Shown here piece after piece: positions 1 through 10,515 of a DNA stretch of 64,000 nt (position 1 is the first letter of the stretch; each line of letters begins with the position of its first letter). The notes under the pieces were generated by a model that was not told the DNA's origin, did not search any database, and was given only the letters and a program-made list of their open reading frames with translations. The position numbers and the translations under genes are program-made. Source of the DNA: Panicum virgatum (Eukaryota > Streptophyta > Magnoliopsida > Poales > Poaceae). The DNA lies in contig NC_053148.1 in assembly GCF_016808335.1 (NCBI RefSeq), positions 46,268,930-46,332,929 of the forward strand, in the 5' to 3' direction.

Positions 1-2736
1 GGAAGACGGCGACGGCGGCCTGAGCTTCGACTTCGAGGGCGGCCTCGACTCCGCCCCGGCGGTCGGGGGCCCCGTGCCGTCCTCCGCGGACCCTGGCGCG
101 GGTGGCGGCGGAGGCGGCGATGGTCCGGGCATGCACGGCCGCGGCCGCGGCCGCGGGAGCTACCGCCAGACGGTGTGCCGGCACTGGCTGCGCGGCCTCT
201 GCATGAAGGGTGACGCGTGCGGGTTCCTGCACCAGTTCGACAAGGCCCGCATGCCCGTCTGCCGCTTCTTCCGGGACTTCGGCGAGTGCCGCGAGCCCGA
301 CTGCGCCTATAAGCACTCTTACGACGACGTCAAGGAGTGCAACATGTGAGATCTCTTATCCCGCCCGATTTGTTCTGGTTACCCGTGTTGATTTTTGCGT
401 TTGGGTGGGAAAGAGGTGGCTTTTAAGGGCCTGGTAGTGTGTGGTTGATGAAATTTGTTCACTAGTTTTGAACATTTCGAACTACAATGCCCAATTCGTG
501 GTGATTGTTTAGGGGTTGGGGCTTAAGGTTGTGGCAATCATGATCTCTGGGTCAGTCGTAGTCTTTTCGTTGGTACATGATGTTCGATTCAATTCGAGGG
601 GGATTTTAACTTTATACCATTATAATGATCGCCACCTCCTGAGATAGTATCTTTGTTTTTGCAATTACAGAATCAGCACAGGAGAGAAATTTTTTTTACA
701 TTTTTACCACTCTTGCTCGCGTGGCACGCCAGGTCATCGCTCTAGTGTGGATCCGAGTCAGCACCAGAGGGAAAATGACCGTCGATACCCCTGCCTCCCT
801 CTTTCTTCTCCACTCGGGCTTGGAACCACGCGGCCTGCAGCAGGGAAGACGAAGAGCACCTCGTCGAGGACGGCAAGCTACGACGGCGGCCACCGCGTCG
901 GAGCTCCACGGGCTGGGGTCGGCGTCCCCCGAGATCATCCCCTCCATGACGCGGCGGGCGAGCGCGTACGTGGAGCGCAGCTTCCTGGTGGAGTTCCCCC
1001 GCGGCGAGCTGACGCCCCGTGGCAGCGGCGGGCGGGGAGGGGTCCGTGGTGCGCGTGCTGGACGAGTGCGGCGAGACGTGGGAGGAGACGGAGGACATCG
1101 GCGACGCGGCAGTGCTCGTGGACGCAGCGGGCACCGTGGCCGCGTCCACAACGGAGTGCTCTCTGGCTTCTCTTCCTCAGCGCGCGGCCACGAAGCAACT
1201 ACGGCCTCGCCATCGTGGTGGTGACCGGCGGTCATGTGACATGAGCAGCTGAGCTTCAATGCCTTCCGCAGGCTCTGCTTCCTTCCGTGTTGTTTAGATA
1301 GGCAATAAGCAAGCTAATTAATCTAGAAGGAGTTCACCGGTTCCGTTAATCCGTTTGAGGGGTTGGATGACAAGGACAAGGGCCGAAGGTTCCGGCAGTG
1401 GTGGTTGGTGGAGCTCGGCTTGCACGGCAATGGCACTGCATGATCTGAAATTTCTGGTAAGGGAGCGGCTGAGTTGGAGGTGGAAGGCCTCGAGGAGCAA
1501 GCTAGGAAGGCTGTGCTGCCATTGGTCCGAGCGATTGGAGAGAGATGGCCCAAGTTGGCCGGATTTTGGTCATTGGCGGCGGTTTCTGCTTGAGCTGTGT
1601 AAAGATAAAGAGGATGGAGGCAAGAAAGAGGCCATCTGCATTGCCCGCGGCAGCTGCCGTCTCATTCCCGCGGTCTACCTCATCGCCGCGCTTCTCTGCC
1701 ACGTCGACCCGTCGCCGCGCCCCACGCCGCCCTGCATCGGCGCCTAGGAGGCGTTGGCGCTGCAGGAGCTCGGTGTGGTCGGCGCCGTCGCGGGAAACGA
1801 CCGCCGACTCCCGTTCCTGGACTCCTCTGTGGACTTCGTCTTTGCGGGCGAGCCCTCGACCACGCGCCGGCCGGCATCAGCGCACAAGTCCGTCGCGAAT
1901 GAGCAGGACCAGTGGGCCAGGACGCATGGAGTGGAGAAGAAAGAGGGAGGTAGGGGTATCGACGGTCATTTTTCGTCTCGTGCTGACTCGGATCCACGCT
2001 GGAGGGACGACCTAGCGTGCCACGCAAGAAGAGTGGTAAAAATGTAAAGATTTTCTCTCTCCCGTGCTGATTCTGTAATTGCAAAAACAAAGATGCTATC
2101 TCAGGAGGTGGCGATCGTTATAATGGTATAAAGTTAAAATCCCCCAATTCGAGGGGAATCAATTTTTTTATGCACTTATAGAAGCTGGTAGGATTCAGTA
2201 TATGTAACACCAAACATTAATGTGGTGCTGTCATTTGTAAAAGTTAAGAATGATCCTGTCAATGTTTTTGAAGAATGCTTGCTTACTGTCTTTTGTCACA
2301 TCTGATCCTGTGTTGTCTTGTGCTTATTTGTAGGTACAAGATGGGGTTTTGCCCCAATGGCCCTAATTGCCGGTACAAACATGTCAAGCTACCTGGGCCG
2401 CCACCTCCTGTTGAGGAAGTTCTACAGAAGATTTTGCAGATGCGCTCTTTCAACAGATTCGGTCCGAATAGAAACAATAACTATAATCAGCAGGGTGAGA
2501 GACCTCAACATCCACAGGGTTCTGGGTTGCCTAACCAAAATGTGGCAGAAAATACTACTGCTACGGCTCCAGCAACTGGTGGACAGCAAGCACAAATGGC
2601 GAATCAACAGCCTCCACAGCAGCAGCATAAGCCGAATACAAATGACCAGGTCCAAGGTGCTTCAAACGGCCATCAAACTACTAGAATCGCAACACCGCTT
2701 CCACAAGGGCCATCTAGGTGTGTGTGGAGTTTCTAG
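1..2736 (+). CDS. CPSF30: Possible short CPSF30 isoform lacking the YTH domain (read-through into intron 2)
   Basis: If intron 2 is not spliced at 2717/2718, the frame continues CVWSF and stops with TAG at 2734-2736. The product would be 249 aa, keeping all three CCCH fingers and lacking the YTH domain. Arabidopsis makes a short CPSF30 of almost this size by polyadenylation within the intron after the zinc-finger exons. Intron 2 here is long (1136 bp) and AT-rich, which allows intronic polyadenylation. The position is seen in the sequence; use as a real isoform is inferred. Confidence 0.45.
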
Positions 2737-5700
2737 CCAATCTTGTAAAGCTTTTAGAACTCTGTGAAAACGCCGTACATAGTTTTGGTTGCAATAGCTT
2801 ATCCGATTAAACTTCTATACCATGTTATCTGTTTTGACGCTCTTTAATACATTGTACTTATTTTTAAGCTTGTTTCTCCTATATTGACTGACAGAAAAAA
2901 GTATGTAGTCATTTTCATTTTCTAGATACATAAGCTAGCTAGCACTGTCTTGCTTTTCTGGGTTACAAAGATTAAAGATAGGTGTATTAGCAACTTATCT
3001 GATATTGGCTCTACAAGATTTGGCTCTTCAGTAGAAGCAGCTATTGTAACTAAATTTTGCTAAGTTATTACTGTTTGTATGAACGGATTTCGTGGTTGGA
3101 AGTTCAAGTAGCACATGAGATTGCGAGAATAGCATGAATGGTTGATTTTGGAGACATATAGTCTGATCCAGGCCATATTGGTATTGAGCATGCTCTGCTT
3201 TCTGTGGAGGCGATATGCATAATTATTGGCAAATGCAGTGTATACTGAATTTGTATTTGTTTAGTATTTTCAAATTTCAATGCGATTCTATGGTGAAACT
3301 ATAGTTTATCAGTTATTGGAATTGAACCATGTACTGTAGGTTTTCATGTATCTTTAGTGCAGTCTAAATTTATGGATCTCTAGTTCATGTGCTGCAATAC
3401 TTGGGTAATGGACATTTCCCACCCACATTTTTTTGGGTTATTTAGGTATTACTTACAAAGAAGGATTAAAATATCTGCTTGGTTTTACAGATGTAATCAG
3501 CGTGACCCCATTTGCTTGTTGAAATGTACCTCGAATTTAGGAGTTAGTTTTATGAATAACAGTGCTGCGGGTTCACCTGTTGCCTAGTTATTTGGTTACA
3601 TGTCAACTATCACTTCGTTCTGCCTGTCCTCCTGGCTGAGTGATTTCAGTACTTTATTATACAATAAGACTTTTACTTCGTAATAATTTAAATTTTATAA
3701 TTACAAATTAAAAATCTTATATAGTAATAACATCATCTACAACATAACACATATTCTGTTAGAAGTGATAGTCAATACTTTCATGGTATCAGCTGTGCTA
3801 TATTACTATAACGTTTCTCTAATTGAGTTGGGTTGGTAAATGTAAAATACCAGGTACTTCATTGTTAAAAGTTGCAATCGGGAGAATCTGGAAATATCAG
3901 TTCAGCAGGGAATTTGGGCCACCCAGAGGAGTAATGAAGCTAAACTTAATGAAGCTTTTGAATCCACTGAGAATGTTATTTTAATATTCTCAATCAATAG
4001 AACTCGCCATTTCCAGGTAAGCTGGACGTTTTATCTTCTGCTAAGAATGCTACACTCGTTTATCTTTCATCTCATGCTTGAAAATGCTAGTTTGAATTTA
4101 TTAGATCACATCGACTTATTAGTTCCTCTCATGCTATGCTTTTCAAGGGGTGTGCAAAGATGACTTCTAGGATTGGTGGCTACATTGGTGGCGGAAATTG
4201 GAAATCTGCTCATGGAACAGCACATTATGGTCGGAACTTCTCTATGCAGTGGCTTAAGGTGCACTTTTCTTGCTGACCCTGCACTTCTGTTTGTTTTGTC
4301 ATCACCTCAATTGTAGCTTGGCCATTTCCAGTTCCAGATAATGGAACATAGCTTCGGAGCTGATAAGCATGTATGTATGGTTATGAATTCACATCATATA
4401 TATAACTTTTGTATGCTGTACTTTTTGATTCATTTAGTGACAACAATGCTGTATTTTCTGTCCACCTATTCACCCATCTAAAATAGCCAAGCTGAAGTAT
4501 ACAAACATGCAAACATTGAGAGTAACTGAGAAACTTAGGGTTATGGGGTGTTTGGTTTAGGAATGGAGCGATGCATCACCTTCTATCCTTAATTTCTTGT
4601 TTAGTTTGAGGAAAGGAATGGAATGGGCTGTATCCATCACTACCTCCTTACTCACAAGCACATGTTAGGTTAATAATTAGGAATGGGTTCATCCCACCAA
4701 AATTCATGCGATGAGCCCATGGTGGACCATTCCATTTTGGATGGGGTGATTCCTCAAACCAAACAACCTATTGTACATTGATGTGGAGCTTGAGTTTGTG
4801 ATTAAGTTGTGTTTTAGGCCTAGGCAATTTATTTAGAAGCTGAAACTATTGTATCAATGCCTTCAAGTGTCGGTGCATTGGGTGCTGTTTTCCTCTATAT
4901 TAAAATTTGGATCTGCCCTTTGCGCGGATGAATAGCTAGCTTAACTTTTAGTTCTGGCAAGTGCATATGACAAAGGCCTTATGTTTTATCTGTGTTTTTA
5001 ATAAACTGGACATTGTGCAATTGAAGATGTGTTACCACATTTAAATTTACAGTCTCTTTATGTTTTTTAGTGAATTGGGCCAAAACATAGATCTACATTT
5101 TGGTAGCATGGTTATGTTGCCAACCAAATCATTAATTGCAGTTGTGGCTAACAAGACTTCTAATTGAGCATTTTCTGTCATCTGTTTTTGCACGAAAGCC
5201 TTAAGAATATGCCTTCTATCATTAATTTGTCTATACTTACAGCAGTTTTTGCGCTGCAGCTCTGTGAACTATCATTTCAGAAAACTCATCATCTCCGCAA
5301 TCCATACAATGATAATCTTCCGGTTAAGGTATGTGGATCACCTTGTCTCATGTGTTTGCTGGCCTTGGCTCCTTGAAATATGGCATATGTCTTGTTATGT
5401 TAAAAATTGGGAAAAAGGGGTGGAAATTATCTATTCAGCTCATAACTTTATATTGTATGGGCTGTCTTCTTTCGTAATACAGATATACTTACACCTTGAT
5501 TGTTCTTATTACAATGTTAAAATTGTCAAAACCACCTGGAAATACGGAGCTGACTTTGCTTTAGCTTTTAGTTGTCCAGTCCCGTATTGCGTTATGAATG
5601 AGACACATGGTTCTTCATCACCATTCTCTAGATTTATATTTCACCACGAAGATTATATTCCTTCATGTTTAGCTGGTTAACTTTTAGTTAAAGTTCAAAC

Positions 5701-8505
5701 TCCAAACATTTGCACTGTTTACATGATGATTAAAGCTGGCTAGAAAATTAATTTTGCCGGAACAAAATATTGCCGTAGGCTAGAAAGAATAAGAAACAGA
5801 AATTCTAGTGGTATGCTCATGATGATGATCGACTAGATTCTCAAAGTCATATTATTTACTTTTTTATATCTATTTCCAAAAGTTCCAGGACTTAACTACT
5901 TATTAGTTCACTTTTGACTTGTGCAGATCAGCAGAGATTGCCAGGAACTAGAACCTTTCATTGGTGAGCAGTTGGCTTCCCTGCTTTATCTAGAGCCAGA
6001 CAGTGAACTTACGGTAGGCCATGCATTCCTTGCTTATTTATCCTGTGGACATTCCCATTCCCTGCTCTTTTTCTTATTGGTGGGCATATCATTATCATTG
6101 CAAGTATTACTGATTTTATGATGTGGGTCTTAACTCTAATGTTTTTAAACTAGTTTCATGATTCAACAATCAACATTATTGTGAATGATCATATTTTATG
6201 TGCATATAAGATTTATTATGTAACCAGGTTGCTTTAGAAAGAGGTGCAAGATATTATCAAATTTTACTTTACACTAAAGGTTTATATTAGAGAAAAGTCC
6301 ATTTGACCCCCCTGAACTTATCACCGAGTCTGAAAAACCCCCCTTAACTCCAAAACCAGATATTATGCACCCCCAACTCGGGAAAACCAGACAAATAACC
6401 CCCCTGCAACAATTCAAAGTGGTTTTTGGGGTGGTTTTGCTACTGTGGCATGCGGGCCCCACATGTCAGCATTTTCCCTCTCACTTACATGTGGGGTCCA
6501 TATGTCATCACCTACCTCGCTCTCCCTACCGCCACACGCCGCGCACCCGCGCTGCCCGCTCGCGGCCGGCCGTGCCGCGTCACTGCTGCCCTCGCCGCGC
6601 GCGCACGAGGACGAGGGGGAGGCGGCGAGCCTCACCGCGGCTTGGACGGGCAGAGAGAGGCGGCGGAAGGGGTGGCGCAACGGAGGGAGGCGGCGCCAGG
6701 CGGAGGAGCACGCCGGGAAGAGCCTGGAAACGGTCGGGTGAGGGCCCGAACAGCTCAAGAGAAGGGAGGATGAGCTCCCAGCGCAAGGAATCGAAGGCAG
6801 GCTCACTAGAGAAGGAGAATCGACGCCGGCAAGGAGCTTGGGGCAGCTGCAATGGTGGAGGGGGAAAATGGGGGCTAGGACCGGCGTGGCGCAGGCCGAG
6901 CTCCAACGGGCGTGGTGGTAGGAGCTTGCGGCGGCGACCGAGTTCAACATGAGCCTGCGGCGATGGCCCCACTCGCGGCCTCGCGAGAGCTCCCCGTGGC
7001 AGCCGACCTTCACGGGAGCCCGCGGCGCTTCTCGCGGGAGCTCCCCGCAGCGGTCCAGCTCAGCGAGAGCCAGGGCGCGAGCGGGCAACGCGCGCGGCGA
7101 GTGGAGCAGCAGCGCGGCCGGGTAGCGCGGGCGCGTGGCGTGGAGTTGGTGGCGGCGGGGAGAGCGAGGTAGGTGATGACATGTGGACCCCACATATAAG
7201 TGAGAGAGGGAAAAGGCTGACATGTGGGGCCCGCATGCCACAGTAGCAAAACCACCCCATAAACCACTTTGAACTGTTGCAGGGGGGTTATTTTTCTGGC
7301 TTTCACGAGTTGGGGGTGCATAATATCTAGTTTTGGAGTTAAGGGGGGTTTTTCAGACTCGGTGATAAGTTAGGGGGGTCAAATGGACTTTTCTCTTTAT
7401 ATTAATGAAGACAATTGCACCTTCTTTTGGATTGATTACAATTTGATAATGGCGTATCATATAGTCTCTATGGAATAAGGATTAACAATGCATATACACT
7501 CTCTTCTACAAGCAACTGTGCACAAACCCATGGTCAGTGTTGGTGCTATTTTTCTTAAAGAGAAATATTGTGTTACATACAGGCGAATCGTGGTTGGTCC
7601 CTTCTTTTAAAGGCCTGATCCACTTGTGTTTACTTGGTCCAACTTTTTTTCAGTAACCGTGCATTGCCGTTTTCTCCTTTTCATTTGTCAAGTGATGATG
7701 TCCATATGGCATGGCTGATATTTTTTTAATGTGGCTTCAGGCTATGCTAATTGCAGCAGAGGCTAAGAGAGAAGAGGAAAAGGCAAAGGGAGTCAGTGCT
7801 GACGAGGCAGCTGATAATCAAGATATCGTGCTGTTTGATGACAATGAAGAAGAGGAGGAAGAGGAAAGTGAGGAGGAGGAAGAAGGCAATGGCCAAGAGT
7901 CTCAAGGGAGGGGAAGAGGAAGGGGGATGATGTGGCCACCTCAAATGCCAATGATGCGTGGGCCAATGATGGGAGGGCGTTTCCCTCCCAACATGATTGG
8001 CGACGGCTTTGGTTTTGGTGGCGGCTTCGGCTTGCCCGATCCTTTCGGCATGCCACGTGGTTTCCCGCCCTTTGGTGGCCCAAGGTTCCCTGTTGACTTT
8101 GCTAGAGGCCCTATGCCTGGTATGGCCTTCACGGGCAGGCCTCCGCAGCCTTTCCCCCTAGGCCTCGACATGATGATGGGCCCCGGCCGTGGCCCGATGA
8201 TGGGAGGCATGGGAATGGGCGGGCCGGGACGGCCTAACCGCCCCATTGGTATGGCGCCCTTCATGCCCCCTCCACCTCCGAACAACCGCCCCAGCAAGCG
8301 GGAGCAGAGAAGGCCGGGCGGCGACCGTGGCGACAGGTTCGAGACGACATCAGATCAGGGGAGCAGGGGCCATGAGAACACTTTGAACTCTGGAGCTGAG
8401 GGAGCCAGATCGCAGCCCGGTGACAGGTACGGCAGAAACGCCCTCCGGGACGATGACAGCGAGAGCGAAGAGGAAGCAGCCCCGAGGCGGTCAAGGAAAC
8501 GGTAG
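1..8505 (+). CDS. CPSF30: CPSF30, 30-kDa cleavage and polyadenylation specificity factor subunit, long YTH-domain form
   Basis: RNA-binding subunit of the nuclear CPSF complex for mRNA 3'-end formation; the plant long form also reads m6A. Exons: <1-345, 2334-2717, 3854-4016, 4148-4258, 5260-5328, 5927-6013, 7741-8505. All junctions are GT/AG and in phase. Base 1 is the G of the start codon, so only two coding bases are missing; predicted length is 641 aa. Three CCCH zinc fingers are visible at about residues 60-78, 88-106 and 114-132. A YTH domain spans about 243-385, with tryptophans in GIW (265) and GNW (316) that probably form the m6A pocket. Exon 7 encodes an acidic run, then Gly/Met/Pro-rich sequence and a basic SRKR tail. 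Introns 1, 4 and 6 carry transposons. It is convergent with the ARF gene. Identity rests on near-complete agreement with remembered rice and Arabidopsis CPSF30. Confidence 0.95.
600..2145. mobile_element. Pack-MULE-like element in CPSF30 intron 1
   Basis: Long terminal inverted repeats of about 220 bp (about 600-832 and 1926-2145) begin GGGATTTTAACTTTATACC and end with its complement. The flanks AATTCGAGG (591-599 and 2146-2154) form a 9-bp duplication typical of Mutator-like elements; the exact edge is blurred by a G run. The interior (about 835-1925) is GC-rich and unlike the surrounding intron, and it includes a fragment resembling a plant methyltransferase gene. No transposase is present, so it is non-autonomous. 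Confidence 0.85.
1734..1861 (+). pseudogene. Captured fragment of a plant SAM-dependent methyltransferase-like gene
   Basis: One frame reads CIGA, a stop, then EALALQELGVVGAVAG and RRLPFLDSSVDFVFAG. This resembles the SAM-binding region of plant methyltransferase-like proteins, with a Gly-rich first motif followed by LPF-D-S-DFVF. It covers only about 40 codons, carries an in-frame TAG and has no flanking domains, so it is a non-functional piece inside the Pack-MULE. The family call is from memory and needs a protein search. Confidence 0.5.
4545..4768. mobile_element. MITE in CPSF30 intron 4
   Basis: The ends GGGGTGTTTGGTTT and AAACCAAACAACC are near-complementary terminal repeats, and TAT on each side (4542-4544, 4769-4771) fits a 3-bp target duplication. 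The interior has an inverted pair of AGGAATGG-type and CCATTCC-type motifs. It is non-coding, 224 bp, and probably PIF/Harbinger-type. Confidence 0.7.
6290..7395. mobile_element. Non-autonomous MULE in CPSF30 intron 6
   Basis: Perfect 9-bp target duplications TTTATATTA (6281-6289, 7396-7404) flank 1106 bp with TIRs of about 230 bp starting GAGAAAAGTCCATTTGACC. The TIRs contain G/C runs and GGGCCC/GTGGGGTCC motifs. The GC-rich core (about 6530-7160) has open frames on both strands, but none resembles a known protein and several run across the TIRs, so they look like composition effects. The core may be captured host DNA (Pack-MULE). Confidence 0.9.
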
Positions 8506-10515
8506 AGCTATGCTGAGGGGCTGAGCTCCATGCTGTTACCTGATAGGAGAGCGCTACCTGTGATACAGAGCCGAGAAAGTCTAAAGTAGTATCTCTTATC
8601 TTATAAGGATTACATTAGAACCAAAGTAGTGAAAGAGTGGATTGTGTGCAACTGCATGCTGTGATGTATTTTTGCTCCGGCGGCAAAGACGTAAGCCTAT
8701 ATTTTGGACGCCTGAGATAATCCCTGTGTTGTATCACAGTATCAGTCAGAAATTTTGTACAATAACAATGTCATAGATCATCTGTCTTAATTTTTTTAAT
8801 GAATCTGTGCTTATCATAATAATGTACCCATGTACAATATCATTAGGATGATCTATTCATCCATACATATAGGGTAGGGTTCAATCATGTACTACTAATA
8901 GTATGAGCGGTTAGGAGAGGAGGCAGCTAATGGCTGCACCCTAGCCGCAGCGCTACTGTCCTCTGAACCGTGATTGCCGCGGTGGTCTGGTCGCTGTGAA
9001 AAGATAAGTTAGATAAAAGCGGTGCGCCGGCGGCGGAGGCTAAATTATCTTGTAGCCACTGTCCACGGCCCGCCGACGAGGAAACAACGGCGGATTGGGA
9101 GATTCCTCGGCACCAACCGCCGGCGCCGGGCGAGAGTGATCACGCGTTTTCACCTGGCCGGGTCACCTGAAGCAGACAGGCTCTCCGTGTCTCTCTCCCA
9201 GGCCAGTGCCGTGAAAAGGAAGGGCGGGGGCGGCGACCGGGCGCGGGGCCAGAGGAATCATGGCCGTGGAGCGGCCACCGCCGATCGGGGACGAAGAGGA
9301 AAAAGGAGTAGGTGGCATGTGGCATTGCCCTCCACATGCTGCTCCCCCACCTCGTCACAGAAAAGGAAGTGAGGATCTGTGCGTGCGTGTTCTCGAGCGT
9401 TTTTCACATGAGAGAGGGATCGATGGATGGGTCCTGAATAATGGCCTCTGAACAAATGGAGGATTTGTGGGATGGATGGAGGGACAGAGAGGCGCATCAG
9501 CATCGCATTCACATTCAGAGTCTGGAGCACTCGCTCAACCACTGACTCACCTTCAGAGAAAAGGGAGGTCGGGCTCAGGCAACGCGATCCGCCTTCGTTT
9601 TCCTTTTGGCCGAAGTCTTGACGATTCATCAGTGGCCGCGTGTGGGGATCAGGCCAGGGCGTCAGGTCAGATGGGGACCCAAACCTCACATGGGGATGGA
9701 TGCCAATGCCAATGCCACTGCCATTGCAGCAAAGTCACTGTCCGAATGAAATGATGCCTCTCTCCTTCCATCCAAGGAGGAAAAGGGTTGGGATTTGGAT
9801 GACTGACTTCCATTCTGTTCTGCCCCTGGGTGAGGCCTGGCCTATCCACCATGGGCATGGACGACTAGCTTTTCTCTCTACTGATCTTGGCAGCAGTGGC
9901 CAACTGGCAATGCCCGCAAAAGGAACAGTACCCTCGGACACTACTACTGATATGGAAGCAAGGCAATCGTCAGGAATCTTTGCAAAAGGAATGCTCTTCA
10001 GTTTGTACTACCAGTACCAATTCGAGCAGGAAGCAGTTTGGAACCAGACTGTCCTGGGTGCCCTCCTTGGAACGATGTACGTTTCACTTGTCATGCTTCT
10101 GCAGTACACAGGACCACCACCCCTCCCTGGAGTTTGGATGCTGCTACCCAAATGCTCAAGTGGAACCACAGGATGACATGATTGTGCAGGAATATGAACA
10201 AGATAGGCATGTGCGTGCCATGGTAGCTAAACAAGTGAGCTGGCCAGCTGATCATTAGAGAGCCTACATTCACAGGATTAGTATATCCATGGAAGAACAA
10301 AGTTTCCGCATGTGTACCGAAGGCGCTGCTGGTAGCTTCTACTTAGAAGTTGACATCATATGACAGAATTATTAGATGGTACATAACTTGCGACTAGGCT
10401 TTGGTCTTATGATGCTTTCAGTTCCACCTGGGTCTCAAGTGTCAAAACCGGGGAATGCGAAGGAAACATGCGTCACAGACCAGCCTTCAGCTCGAGGGCG
10501 CTTAGTGCCCTCTCT
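8506..10515. other. Convergent intergenic region between CPSF30 and the ARF gene
   Basis: This holds the CPSF30 3' UTR (AATAAC and AATAAT motifs near 8760 and 8820 could serve as poly(A) signals) and, from the other side, the ARF 3' UTR. A GC-rich stretch lies at 8980-9400. Open frames up to 178 codons exist at 9640-10176, but they resemble no protein I know and overlap frames on the other strand. I see no gene. Confidence 0.6.

Noticed and set aside
6414..7241. A 275-codon minus-strand open frame inside the intron-6 MULE
   Set aside because: It runs through both terminal inverted repeats and has no recognisable domain; GC-rich palindromic DNA often lacks stops by chance.
9640..10176. A 178-codon plus-strand frame between CPSF30 and the ARF gene
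   Set aside because: No known motif, random-looking composition, and it lies where the two 3' UTRs converge.
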